Shown here piece after piece: positions 31,578-42,354 of a DNA stretch of 64,000 bases. The notes below the pieces were generated by a model, which was not told where the DNA came from, did not search any database, and saw only the letters and a list, made by a program, of their open reading frames with translations. Each line of letters starts with the position of its first letter. The stretch's first letter is position 1. Location of the stretch: the NCBI RefSeq assembly GCF_025465995.1, contig NZ_JANLNY010000027.1, positions 1 through 64,000 on the forward strand. Reading direction: 5' to 3'. This DNA comes from Pseudomonas sp. 5P_3.1_Bac2 (GTDB lineage Bacteria; Pseudomonadota; Gammaproteobacteria; Pseudomonadales; Pseudomonadaceae). A program made the position numbers and the translations under genes.

Positions 31578-34500
31578 TCAGCTCTGACGCAAATCCAGAG
31601 TCATCGGCAGTTCCGGGTTATCAATCGCGCTGGCCAGCTGGCGTTTACCGGCGCTGTGACCGAGACGGAAGAAGCGCGCCAAACGCCGGCTTTCGGCCTC
31701 ATAGGCATTCACCGGCAAGCTGTCGTAATCGCGCCCACCGGGATGGGCCACGTGGTACTGACAGCCACCGATGGAGCGCCCCATCCAGTTATCGAACAGG
31801 TCAAACACCAACGGCGCATGCACCTCGATGGTCGGGTGTAAACAGTTAGCCGGTTGCCAGGCGCGGTAACGCACGCCGGCAACATACTCGCCGACCTTGC
31901 CCGTCGGCCGCAGCGGCACCGGCACGCCGTTACAGCTCAGCACATAGCGCTCGCCGGCCATACCGCTGAGCTTGACCTGCAAGCGCTCCAGGGATGAATC
32001 GACATAACGCACCGTGCCGCTGCCACTGCCCTCCTCGCCCAGCACATGCCAAGGCTCCAGGGCTTGGTGCAACTCCAACTCGATGCCCTTGACGTTGAAG
32101 TCGCCAATTTTCGGAAACCGAAATTGCAGATGGGCAGCAAACCACTCGACTGGCATCGGATAACCACAGTCCGTGAGTTCCTGCAGCACATCGGCAAAGT
32201 CCTGCGCAATAAAGTGCGGCAGCATATAGCGGTCATGCAGCTCGGTGCCCCAACGCACCAAGCGCGCCGGCTGATAGGGCTTACGCCAAAAACGCGCGAG
32301 CAAGGCGCGCAGCAGCAGTTGCTGGGCCAGGCTCATCTGCGCATGGGGCGGCATTTCAAAGGCGCGCAGCTCCAGCAAGCCCAAGCGCCCGGAGGCGGAA
32401 TCCGGTGAGTAGAGCTTGTCGATGCAGAACTCGGCGCGGTGAGTGTTACCGGTGACATCCACCAACAGATTACGCAGCAATCGATCAACCAACCACGGCG
32501 GGCAATCGCGACCTGCCTCGGGCATTTGCGCGAAGGCGATCTCCAGTTCATAGAGCGCATCGTTACGCGCCTCATCGACCCGTGGCGCCTGAGACGTGGG
32601 GCCGATAAACAGGCCGCTGAACAGATACGACAAGGACGGATGATTGTGCCAATAGCTGAGCAAACTGCGCAGTAGGTCAGGCCGGCGTAAAAACGGTGAA
32701 TCGGCCGGCGTGGCGCCACCGAGCACCAGGTGATTACCGCCGCCGGTGCCGGTGTGGCGGCCATCGAGCATAAATTTCTCGCTGCTTAAGCGGCATTCAC
32801 GGGCTTGGCCATAGAGAAATTCGGTGCGCTCGACCAGCTCGCGCCAGCTTTGCGCCGGATGGATATTGACCTCGATCACCCCTGGGTCCGGGGTTACGCG
32901 GAACCACTGCAAGCGTGGGTCCAAAGGCGGTTCATAGCCTTCCAGTAACACCGGACACTTCAGCTCAGCGGCGGTGGCTTCGATGGCCGAGAGCAACTCC
33001 AGATAATCTTCCAAACGCACCAACGGCGGCATGAACAGATACAGGCGGCCACCGCGTGGCTCGGCGCACAGCGCGGTGCGCACAATGCCCGCCGCCGACT
33101 GGCCGTAACCGGGGCGCTTGCTGCTGTGTTGTTGGTTAGTCCACACGCCACGGGCCTGAGCCTTGATTTGCGCAGCACTGGGCAGCGGCGCAAAGCTCTG
33201 GCTGGGGTCCTCGGCGACCACATAGGGGAAGTCGGCTTCATTGACCCAGGGCTGCGAATCCAGCGGCAGGCGATAGCCCATGGCTGAGTCGCCTGGGATC
33301 AGGCGGCAGTGTTTATCGCGCAAAAACCAACTGCCACTTTGCCAACCCTGCTGCTTGGGATTACGCGCCAGTGGCAGCAGATAGCCGACCACCTTATCCA
33401 AGCCTTGGCTGAACACCTGACGCAAACGCGCCCGCTCCTGTGCATCGGTTAAGCGCGCATCTTCCGGGCCGACGTTATCCGGCAGCTTGCCCTCGCGCCA
33501 CAGGTAATAGAAGCGATCCTCATAGGCCGGCACACGGTACTGCGCATCCACCCCTAAGCGCTCCGCCAGCAGGCTTAGAAAGTCCGCCGCCTTGCTCGCA
33601 TCGACGCCATAGTCCTGCTGCTCATCGGCATACAGACTGGGGTCCTGCCAGATCGGTTGACCGTCGCGCCGCCAAAAGGCATTCAGTGACCAGCGCGGCA
33701 ACTGCTCACCGGGGTACCACTTACCCTGACCAAAGTGCACCTGCGCGTGCTCGGCGTAGTGCGCGCGCAGGCGCTGGAATAAGTCAGTGGCCAGACGGCG
33801 TTTATTCGGCCCCAACGCGGCGGTGTTCCACTCCGCATCATCGGGATAGTCGAGGGCGACAAAGGTCGGCTCGCCACCCATGGTCAGGCGCACGTCCTGA
33901 CTCTGCAGGTCGGCATCGACCTTATCGCCCAAGGCCAGGATCGCCTGCCATTGCTCCTCGCTATAGGGCTTGCTCACCCGCGGCGCTTCCCACACGCGCT
34001 CGACCCACATCTTGTGGCTGAACTCACACTCGCACTCATCCACCGCCCCGCTGATCGGCGCCGCGGAGGTTGGCTCCGGGCTGCAGGCCAAGGGCAGATG
34101 ACCTTCGCCGGCGAGCAGCCCGCTGGTGGCGTCTAAGCCGATCCAGCCGGCGCCGGGCAGATACACCTCACACCAGGCGTGCAAGTCGGTGAAATCCACC
34201 TCGGTGCCGGACGGGCCGTCCAAGGCCTTCACATCGGCCGTCAGCTGGATCAGGTAACCGGACACAAAACGCGCGGCCAAGCCCAAATGGCGCAGCAACT
34301 GCACCAGCAGCCAAGCCGAATCGCGACAGGAGCCGGAGTGTTTCTCCAGGGTTTGCTCCGGGCTCTGTACCCCGGGCTCCAGACGAATCAGGTAATTGAT
34401 GTCAGCGGCTAAACGCTGATTGAGCGCCACCAAAAAATCCATGCTCGGCATTGGGCTGCGCTCGATCGTCGCCAGGTAACGACTGAGCAGCGGCGTGGCC

Positions 34501-34865
34501 GGCAATTTGCGCAAATACGGCGCCAGCTCCAGTTGCTCGGCCGCGGTGTAAGCAAAGGGGATTTGTTCCGCATAGGGCTCAAGGAAAAAATCAAAGGGAT
34601 TAAACACCGCCAGCTCAGCGACTAAATCCACTTCCACTTTCAGCTCGTGGGTTTTCTCCGGGAACACCAAGCGCGCCAGATAATTACCCTGAGGGTCTTG
34701 CTGCCAGTTAATAAAGTGCTGCCCCGGCTCGACATGCAAGGCATAGGACAGAATGCGCGTACGGCAATGCGGTGCCGGGCGCAGGCGCACCACTTGCGGG
34801 CCCAGATTGACCGCACGGTCGTAGCGGTAGTGGCTGACATGGTGCAAGGCAATATGGATCGACAC
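31578..34865 (-). CDS. transglutaminase-like / DUF2126 large protein
   Basis: 1,095 residues from a GTG with AGGAGG six bases upstream. The N-terminal transglutaminase domain has its triad C180 (EKHSGSCRDSAWLLVQLLRHLG), H229 (TDLHAWCEVYLPG) and D245 (WIGLDATSGLLAGEGHLPLA). The rest (about 310-1095) is the DUF2126 region, which opens RLTMGGEPTFVALDYPDDAEWNT and carries conserved blocks such as DGRHTGTGGGNHLVLGGATPADSPFLRRPDLLRSLLSYWHNHPSLSYLFSGLFIGPTSQAPR. DUF2126 is regarded as related to glutamine-synthetase-like ligases. It leads the three-gene unit with the ATP-grasp/alpha-E and the second transglutaminase. The product of the pathway is unknown. Confidence 0.9.
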   Translation of the reverse strand: MSIHIALHHVSHYRYDRAVNLGPQVVRLRPAPHCRTRILSYALHVEPGQHFINWQQDPQGNYLARLVFPEKTHELKVEVDLVAELAVFNPFDFFLEPYAEQIPFAYTAAEQLELAPYLRKLPATPLLSRYLATIERSPMPSMDFLVALNQRLAADINYLIRLEPGVQSPEQTLEKHSGSCRDSAWLLVQLLRHLGLAARFVSGYLIQLTADVKALDGPSGTEVDFTDLHAWCEVYLPGAGWIGLDATSGLLAGEGHLPLACSPEPTSAAPISGAVDECECEFSHKMWVERVWEAPRVSKPYSEEQWQAILALGDKVDADLQSQDVRLTMGGEPTFVALDYPDDAEWNTAALGPNKRRLATDLFQRLRAHYAEHAQVHFGQGKWYPGEQLPRWSLNAFWRRDGQPIWQDPSLYADEQQDYGVDASKAADFLSLLAERLGVDAQYRVPAYEDRFYYLWREGKLPDNVGPEDARLTDAQERARLRQVFSQGLDKVVGYLLPLARNPKQQGWQSGSWFLRDKHCRLIPGDSAMGYRLPLDSQPWVNEADFPYVVAEDPSQSFAPLPSAAQIKAQARGVWTNQQHSSKRPGYGQSAAGIVRTALCAEPRGGRLYLFMPPLVRLEDYLELLSAIEATAAELKCPVLLEGYEPPLDPRLQWFRVTPDPGVIEVNIHPAQSWRELVERTEFLYGQARECRLSSEKFMLDGRHTGTGGGNHLVLGGATPADSPFLRRPDLLRSLLSYWHNHPSLSYLFSGLFIGPTSQAPRVDEARNDALYELEIAFAQMPEAGRDCPPWLVDRLLRNLLVDVTGNTHRAEFCIDKLYSPDSASGRLGLLELRAFEMPPHAQMSLAQQLLLRALLARFWRKPYQPARLVRWGTELHDRYMLPHFIAQDFADVLQELTDCGYPMPVEWFAAHLQFRFPKIGDFNVKGIELELHQALEPWHVLGEEGSGSGTVRYVDSSLERLQVKLSGMAGERYVLSCNGVPVPLRPTGKVGEYVAGVRYRAWQPANCLHPTIEVHAPLVFDLFDNWMGRSIGGCQYHVAHPGGRDYDSLPVNAYEAESRRLARFFRLGHSAGKRQLASAIDNPELPMTLDLRQS

Positions 34866-35172
34866 AGCGGGCCTCCTGCGGAGTATGGCGATAACCTCCC
34901 CGCGCAAGACTTATGCCAGTGGCCGCAGCCCGCGCCAGCGCGGCTGCGCCGGCAAATGTGCGGCCGGCACGCACCACAACAGCGCCAGAGCGCAGCCGCG
35001 TTTGGCGCTACGCACCACAACAGTTCAGCGCCTTGAAAAACCGCTAAAGCCCGCACCCGTACACGGCCATACGTAGCCCTGTGCCACCAGACGACTGCCC
35101 TGGCCATCTACCGATCTACGCTTCGCGGTGCGCATCCGTTACCATCGCGGCATATAGGCGAAGAGATGCGGC

Positions 35173-35349
35173 ATGTATATCTATCGATTGGTGCTGATCC
35201 TGGTGGTGGGGATCTACCTGTTTTCTCCGGCCATCATGGACTGGTGGGTCGACCCCAATGGCGCGTGGTATCGCCCCTATTTGCTGTGGCTGATCCTGAT
35301 CGTCGTAACCTTTATTTTGCAGAGTCAACGTGATGCTGATGAGCTTTAG
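35173..35349 (+). CDS. cbrX: CbrX, small membrane protein coupled to cbrA
   Basis: 58 residues: MYIYRLVLILVVGIYLFSPA begins one membrane helix, a short loop MDWWVDPNGAWYRPY follows, then a second helix LLWLILIVVTFILQ and a charged tail. This matches the small reading frame reported upstream of cbrA in pseudomonads (CbrX). Its stop (TAG at 35347) lies inside the start region of cbrA, an overlap of about 11-17 bases in a different frame, so cbrA translation is probably coupled to it. Confidence 0.8.
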   Translation: MYIYRLVLILVVGIYLFSPAIMDWWVDPNGAWYRPYLLWLILIVVTFILQSQRDADEL

Positions 35350-38284
35350 CCTTAGCCAGCTGATGCTAATCAGCGCCGCCTATTTGTTGTTGCTGTTCGG
35401 CGTAGCCTGGATCAGTGAGCGCGGCCTGATCCCGCGCTGGATCATCCGGCACCCGCTGATTTACACCCTGTCCCTGGGCGTTTACGCCAGCGCCTGGGCT
35501 TACTACGGCACGGTGGGTTTGGCCTATCAATATGGCTATGGCTTTCTCGCCTGCTTCCTTGGCGTGTCCGGTGCGTTCTTGCTCGCCCCGGTGCTGCTCT
35601 ATCCTATTCTGCGCATCACCCGCACCTATCAGCTGTCGTCTCTGGCCGACCTGTTTGCCTTCCGCTTTCGCAGCACCTGGGCCGGCGCCCTGAGCACGGT
35701 CTTTATGCTGATCGCCGTGCTGCCGCTGCTGGCCTTGCAGTTTCAAGCGGTGGCCGACTCCATCGGCATCCTCACCCGTGAACCCGTGCAGGAGCGAGTG
35801 GCTCTGGCCTATTGCGCCCTGATCATTCTGTTCACCATTTTGTTTGGTGCACGGCATATCGCCACGCGGGAAAAACACGAAGGTCTGGTATTCGCCATTG
35901 CCTTTGAATCGGTGGTTAAGCTGTTCGCCATCGGCTCCATCGGCCTCTATGCCTTATATGGGGTATTCGATGGCCCGCAGGATTTACAAGCCTGGCTGGT
36001 GCATAACCAAGCGTCATTGAGCAACCTGCACACGCCGCTGCAAGAAGGCCCGTGGCGCACCCTGCTGCTGGTGTTTTTCGCCTCGGCCACGGTGATGCCG
36101 CACATGTATCACATGACCTTCACCGAGAACCTCAACCCCCGCGCCATGGTCAGCGCCAGCTGGGGCTTGCCGCTGTTCTTGCTGCTGATGAGCCTGGCCG
36201 TGCCGGTGATTCTCTGGGCCGGTTTAAAGCTTGGGGTCACCACCAACCCGGAGTACTTCACCTTAGGTGTGGGGCTGACCCTGAATAACCCGACCTTGGC
36301 CCTGCTGGCCTATGTCGGCGGCCTGTCGGCCTCCAGCGGTTTAATCATCGTAACCACCCTGGCCTTGTCAGGCATGGTCCTCAACCATGTGGTGTTACCG
36401 CTGTATCAACCGCCTGCCGAAGGCAATATTTACCGCTGGCTGAAGTGGACGCGGCGCGCTCTGATCGTGCTGATCATCCTCGCCGGCTACGGCTTCTACC
36501 TGCTGCTAGGCGCGGAGCAGGACCTGTCCAACCTCGGCATCGTGGCCTTTGTCGCCACCCTGCAATTCCTCCCTGGGGTGCTGTCGGTGCTGTATTGGCC
36601 GACCGCCAACCGGCGCGGCTTTATCGCCGGTTTGCTGGCCGGGATCGGCGTCTGGGTAGTGACTATGCTCCTGCCGATGCTGGGCAACTTGCAGGGTTTG
36701 TACGTGCCATGGCTGGACATCATCTATGTGATGGACGACAGCAGCTGGCACTTTGCGGCCATCGGCTCGCTGGCGGCCAACGTCATCGTCTTCACCCTGA
36801 TCTCGCTGTTCACCGAAGCCAGCAGCGAAGAGCGCAGCGCCGCCGAAGCCTGCGCCGTGGATAACGTACGCCGGCCGCAACGGCGTGAATTGCTCGCCGC
36901 CTCACCGCAGGAATTTGCTACCCAACTGGCCAAGCCGCTGGGGGCGAAAACTGCCCAGCATGAAATCGAACAAGCCCTGCGCGACCTGCATATGCCCTTC
37001 GACGAGGCGCGCCCCTATGCCTTGCGGCGCCTGCGCGACCGCATCGAAGCCAACCTTTCCGGCCTGATGGGGCCGAGCGTGGCACAGGATCTGGTCGAAA
37101 CCTTTCTGCCTTATAAGACCGCCAGCGAAACTTACGTCAGCGAAGACATCCACTTTATTGAGACCCGCTTAGAGGATTACCAATCGCGTCTCACCGGCCT
37201 CGCTGCCGAGCTGGACACCCTGCGCCGTTACCACCGGCAGACTCTGCAGGATCTGCCCATGGGCGTGTGCTCGCTGGCCACCGACCAAGAAGTGCTGATG
37301 TGGAACAAGGCCATGGAGGAACTCACCGATATCCCCGCGCAACGGGTGGTCGGCTCACGCCTGAGTACCCTCAGCGAGCCATGGCGCAGCATGCTGCAGA
37401 ATTTTATCGAACTGCCCGATGAGCACTTGCACAAACAGCGCCTGCCGCTGGATGGGCAAACCCGTTGGATCAACCTGCACAAAGCCGCCATCGATGAACC
37501 GCTGGCGGTCGGTAACAGCGGCCTTGTGGTACTGGTCGAAGACCTCACAGAAACCCAGTTACTGGAAGACAAACTGATCCACTCCGAACGCCTGGCGTCC
37601 ATCGGTCGCCTGGCTGCGGGCGTGGCCCACGAGATTGGCAACCCCATCACCGGCATCGCCTGCTTGGCGCAAAATCTTCGCGAAGAACGCGAAGAGGATG
37701 GCGAGATCACGGAGGTCAGCGAGCAGATCATCGAGCAAACCAAGCGGGTTTCGCGCATCGTCCAGTCGCTGATGAGCTTCGCCCACTCCGGCAGTCATCA
37801 GCACAGTGAAGAGCCGGTGTGCCTGGCCGAGGTGGCGCAGGATGCCATTGGCCTGCTGGCGCTGAATCGGCGCAGCAATGAAGTGCACTTCTTCAATCTG
37901 TGCGATGCCGAGCATTGGGTCATTGGCGATCCACAGCGCCTCGCCCAAGTGCTGATCAATTTACTGTCCAACGCTCGCGATGCGTCACCAGCCGGTTCCG
38001 CCATCCGGGTGAAGAGCGAAGCCTTTGAGCACACAGTGGACTTAATAGTCGAGGACGAAGGCAGTGGTATCCCCAAATCGATCCAAGACCGCGTGTTTGA
38101 GCCCTTCCTGACCACCAAAGATCCGGGCAAGGGCACCGGCCTTGGCCTCGCACTGGTCTATTCGATCGTGGAAGAGCATTATGGACACATAACAATCGAC
38201 AGCCCGACTAACTTCGCAGAGCAAACCGGGACCCGTATTCGGGTCAGTTTGCCCCGGCATGTCGATGCGCCCCTTGCGACTTAA
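35339..38284 (+). CDS. cbrA: sensor histidine kinase CbrA with SLC5 transporter domain
   Basis: About 981 residues. Residues 1 to about 500 form a sodium/solute-symporter (SLC5-like) domain of about 13 helices; a linker and PAS-like region follow (about 620-740, RYHRQTLQDLPMGVCSLATDQEVLMWNKAME). The kinase core has the phosphorylated His764 in AAGVAHEIGNPITG, the N box NLLSNARDA, and G boxes DEGSGIP and GKGTGLGLALV. CbrA reads carbon-nitrogen status (histidine transport in P. putida) and phosphorylates CbrB. Possible starts are GTG 35330, ATG 35333 and ATG 35339; I prefer 35339 (MSFSLSQL) to match the family. Confidence 0.96.
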   Translation: MSFSLSQLMLISAAYLLLLFGVAWISERGLIPRWIIRHPLIYTLSLGVYASAWAYYGTVGLAYQYGYGFLACFLGVSGAFLLAPVLLYPILRITRTYQLSSLADLFAFRFRSTWAGALSTVFMLIAVLPLLALQFQAVADSIGILTREPVQERVALAYCALIILFTILFGARHIATREKHEGLVFAIAFESVVKLFAIGSIGLYALYGVFDGPQDLQAWLVHNQASLSNLHTPLQEGPWRTLLLVFFASATVMPHMYHMTFTENLNPRAMVSASWGLPLFLLLMSLAVPVILWAGLKLGVTTNPEYFTLGVGLTLNNPTLALLAYVGGLSASSGLIIVTTLALSGMVLNHVVLPLYQPPAEGNIYRWLKWTRRALIVLIILAGYGFYLLLGAEQDLSNLGIVAFVATLQFLPGVLSVLYWPTANRRGFIAGLLAGIGVWVVTMLLPMLGNLQGLYVPWLDIIYVMDDSSWHFAAIGSLAANVIVFTLISLFTEASSEERSAAEACAVDNVRRPQRRELLAASPQEFATQLAKPLGAKTAQHEIEQALRDLHMPFDEARPYALRRLRDRIEANLSGLMGPSVAQDLVETFLPYKTASETYVSEDIHFIETRLEDYQSRLTGLAAELDTLRRYHRQTLQDLPMGVCSLATDQEVLMWNKAMEELTDIPAQRVVGSRLSTLSEPWRSMLQNFIELPDEHLHKQRLPLDGQTRWINLHKAAIDEPLAVGNSGLVVLVEDLTETQLLEDKLIHSERLASIGRLAAGVAHEIGNPITGIACLAQNLREEREEDGEITEVSEQIIEQTKRVSRIVQSLMSFAHSGSHQHSEEPVCLAEVAQDAIGLLALNRRSNEVHFFNLCDAEHWVIGDPQRLAQVLINLLSNARDASPAGSAIRVKSEAFEHTVDLIVEDEGSGIPKSIQDRVFEPFLTTKDPGKGTGLGLALVYSIVEEHYGHITIDSPTNFAEQTGTRIRVSLPRHVDAPLAT

Positions 38285-38353
38285 ACCAGTGAACAGCAGG
38301 CCTGCAGAGCGATTGCTTAGCGACTTGCTCCGAAACTGTGAGAGACCGAATTG

Positions 38354-39772
<1,419 letters not shown>

Positions 39773-39849
39773 AGCGTTACCGCAAAGGTGACAGACAAGC
39801 TGGCAGTTGGTTCCAGCACCTGTTACCCCACATAGCAGCTAGTAACAAA

Positions 39850-39886
39850 AGCCGGGTTTAAAGGTAACGAGAACCCGGCTTTTTTA
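39850..39886 (+). terminator. terminator of cbrAB
   Basis: Stem AGCCGGGTT/AACCCGGCT (39850-39858 with 39872-39880), 13-base loop and a run of T's. It lies 77 bp after the cbrB stop and insulates crcZ. Confidence 0.9.
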
Positions 39887-39944
39887 TGCCCGTCGCCAAC
39901 AGACAAAAAACTCAAGCCGTTGATTTTAAAGGGTTTTGAAAAAC

Positions 39945-39960
39945 TGGCACGGCAAATGCT
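39945..39960 (+). promoter_or_regulatory. sigma-54 promoter of crcZ
   Basis: TGGCACGGCAAATGCT has GG and GC at the -24/-12 spacing, a good match to TGGCAC-N5-TTGC(A/T). It lies just upstream of the CrcZ 5' end, as in other pseudomonads where CbrB activates this promoter. CbrB sites probably lie in the A-rich stretch at 39880-39940, but I could not assign one. Confidence 0.82.
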
Positions 39961-39969
39961 TTATAGCTT

Positions 39970-40337
39970 GCACAACAACAATAATAAGCATGAGCCTAAT
40001 AACAAAAATAAGACATATCGACTCCAGCACAATAAAAACAAAACTGTGGAGGCGCAGCTAACTGATTCTTTTGGAAAGGAATTGCCTTAGGGGTTAGACC
40101 CAAGACCAGGCCGAGAACAATAAAACTGTCCTAAGACAGCGCCCGAACTGGTTTGATCGCATATTGATCATGGCAAAGTCAGCATCCAAAGCAATCCGTT
40201 TGCTCTTCGACCCCTACCTCGGCGGTCAATCCTAAGTCTTTGACTATATGGAACGGGCAACTGAACAAAAACAATAAGCCCGCAATAATAATAAAAAAAG
40301 AGCACGCATCAATTTAAGGGGGAGCTTCGGCTCCCCC
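39970..40337 (+). ncRNA. crcZ: CrcZ small RNA (Hfq/Crc-titrating)
   Basis: The 5' end GCACAACAACAATAATAAGC resembles CrcZ of P. aeruginosa as I recall it. Over about 368 bases there are at least six A-rich CA-motif clusters of the AANAANAA type (near 39972, 39998, 40030, 40118, 40263 and 40284), the sites that bind Hfq with Crc. The RNA ends at a GC-rich stem GGGGGAGC-TTCG-GCTCCCCC (40318-40337), but no T-run follows, so the exact 3' end is uncertain. Position between cbrB and pcnB is the conserved one. When CbrB is active CrcZ relieves catabolite repression. Confidence 0.88.
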
Positions 40338-40471
40338 AGTGCCTTCAAACTCCCCTCCTGTACTCATTTCCCAGCCTTTTCTGCAACTTTTCCCCACTCA
40401 ATGTTAGAATCCGCGCCAATCCTGCGGCCGGCATATACTCTGGTCAGTCATTTCGTTAAACAGTGCCTCCC

Positions 40472-41863
40472 ATGCTGAAAAAGCTGTTCAAGTCCTTTCG
40501 TAAGCCCATTCGCCGTGGCAACCATGCCCACAGCAGCCCTGAAGTGCTGGGCCGTAGTCAACATCCGATCGAGCGCGGCGAGATCAGCCGTTACGCCATC
40601 AGCGTGGTGGAACGCCTGCAACAAGCGGGCTATCAAGCCTATTTGGTCGGTGGTTGTGTACGCGACTTACTGCTCGATATCGAACCTAAGGACTTTGACG
40701 TGGCCACCAGCGCCACGCCGGAACAAGTACGTGCCGAGTTTCGTAATGCGCGGGTAATTGGCCGGCGCTTTAAGCTGGTGCATGTGCACTTTGGCCGCGA
40801 AATTATTGAAACCGCTACTTTCCGCGCCAACCACCCGCAAGGTGATGAAGAAGAAAACAGCAACCTCGCCTCGCGTAACGAGAGCGGCCGCATTCTGCGC
40901 GATAACGTTTATGGCACCTTAGAAGACGACGCCCAGCGCCGCGACTTCACCATTAATGCGCTGTATTACGATCCGAGCAGCGAACGTATCCTCGACTACG
41001 CCAACGGCGTGCACGATATCCGCAATCATCTGATCCGCCTGATCGGCGATCCGACCCAGCGCTATCAAGAAGACCCTGTGCGCATGCTGCGTGCCGTGCG
41101 TTTTGCCGCCAAACTGGACTTCGACATCGAGAAACACTCGGCCGCGCCGATCTACAAACTGGCCCCACTGCTGCGTGAAATCCCCGCCGCACGCCTGTTT
41201 GATGAAGTGCTCAAGCTGTTCCTCGCCGGTTACGCGGTGTACACCTACGACCTGCTGGTGGACTACGGCCTGTTTGGCCAACTGTTCCCGGCCAGCGCCG
41301 AAGCGCTGAAGTACAACCCTGAGTACACCGATCAACTGATCCGTAATGCGCTGCACAACACCGACGAGCGCATTGCCCAAGGCAAGCCTGTCACTCCCGC
41401 CTTCCTCCTCGCCGCCCTGCTCTGGCCTGCGCTACCGGCACGCGTGCTGAAGCTGCAGGAGCGTGGCATGCCACCGATTCCGGCCATGCAGGAAGCCGCC
41501 CACGATTTGATCCACGAACAATGCCAACGCATTGCCGTGCCGAAGCGCTTCACGATGCCGATCCGGGAAATCTGGGATATGCAGGAGCGCCTGCCGCGGC
41601 GCAGCGGCAAACGCGCCGATCTGCTGCTGGAGAACCCACGCTTTCGCGCCGGTTACGACTTCCTCCTTCTGCGCGAAAGCGCGGGCGAGCAAACCCATGG
41701 TCTGGGTGAGTGGTGGACGCGTTACCAAGATGTCAGCGACAGCGAACGACGCAGCATGATCCGCGATCTGAGCAGCAAAGACGACAGCGCCGGCGCCCCG
41801 CGCAAGCGCAAACGCAGCCCCAAGCGTAAAAGCGCCACTGGCAGTAACAGCGCAGGCGAATAA
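40472..41863 (+). CDS. pcnB: poly(A) polymerase I
   Basis: 463 residues. Class II nucleotidyltransferase that adds 3' poly(A) tails and speeds RNA decay. Nucleotide-binding head LVGGCVRDLLLDIEPKDFDVATSATPE (about 58-84) holds the catalytic DxD, then ARVIGRRFKLVHVHFGREIIETATFR and RRDFTINALYYDP. The C-terminus ends in a strongly basic tail (KRKRSPKRKSATGSN) for RNA binding. The ATG at 40472 is preferred to a GTG at 40463. It is followed by folK with a one-base overlap (TAATG). Confidence 0.95.
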   Translation: MLKKLFKSFRKPIRRGNHAHSSPEVLGRSQHPIERGEISRYAISVVERLQQAGYQAYLVGGCVRDLLLDIEPKDFDVATSATPEQVRAEFRNARVIGRRFKLVHVHFGREIIETATFRANHPQGDEEENSNLASRNESGRILRDNVYGTLEDDAQRRDFTINALYYDPSSERILDYANGVHDIRNHLIRLIGDPTQRYQEDPVRMLRAVRFAAKLDFDIEKHSAAPIYKLAPLLREIPAARLFDEVLKLFLAGYAVYTYDLLVDYGLFGQLFPASAEALKYNPEYTDQLIRNALHNTDERIAQGKPVTPAFLLAALLWPALPARVLKLQERGMPPIPAMQEAAHDLIHEQCQRIAVPKRFTMPIREIWDMQERLPRRSGKRADLLLENPRFRAGYDFLLLRESAGEQTHGLGEWWTRYQDVSDSERRSMIRDLSSKDDSAGAPRKRKRSPKRKSATGSNSAGE

Positions 41864-42354
41864 TGGAACGCGTGTATATCGGCCTGGGGAGCAATCTGGC
41901 CAGCCCGGCGCAGCAACTGCGTAGCGCCCTCGCCGCCATGGCGGGGCTGCCGCACACCCAGCTAGTCGCCCAGTCCTCTTTATATGCCAGCGACCCGCTG
42001 GGTCCGCCGGATCAGCCGCGCTACGTCAATGCCGTGGCCGCGCTGGACACAGAGCTCACGCCCCTGGCGTTACTCGATGCCTTACAGCGCATCGAGCTGG
42101 AACAAGGCCGCGTGCGCAAAGATGAACGCTGGGGCCCACGCACGCTGGATCTGGATATTCTGCTGTTCGCTGATCGGCAAATAGATGAGCCGCGCCTGCA
42201 GGTGCCGCACTATCACATGCACGCCCGTGCGTTTGTCCTGTATCCCTTAGCCGAGATCGCCGCCGAGCTGGTGTTACCCGATGGTCGCCCGCTCAGCCAG
42301 TTGCTAGCGCAGTGCCCTTATGTCGGCCTTGAGCGCTTGGCAACACAGGCCTAA
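41863..42354 (+). CDS. folK: 2-amino-4-hydroxy-6-hydroxymethyldihydropteridine pyrophosphokinase
   Basis: 163-residue HPPK that transfers pyrophosphate from ATP to the pterin in folate synthesis. Signature elements: YIGLGSNLASP at the start, DPLGPPDQPRYVNAVAALDT, and RWGPRTLDLDILLFADRQ with the metal aspartates. It is translationally coupled to pcnB and lies before panBC, the usual pseudomonad order. Confidence 0.96.
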   Translation: MERVYIGLGSNLASPAQQLRSALAAMAGLPHTQLVAQSSLYASDPLGPPDQPRYVNAVAALDTELTPLALLDALQRIELEQGRVRKDERWGPRTLDLDILLFADRQIDEPRLQVPHYHMHARAFVLYPLAEIAAELVLPDGRPLSQLLAQCPYVGLERLATQA

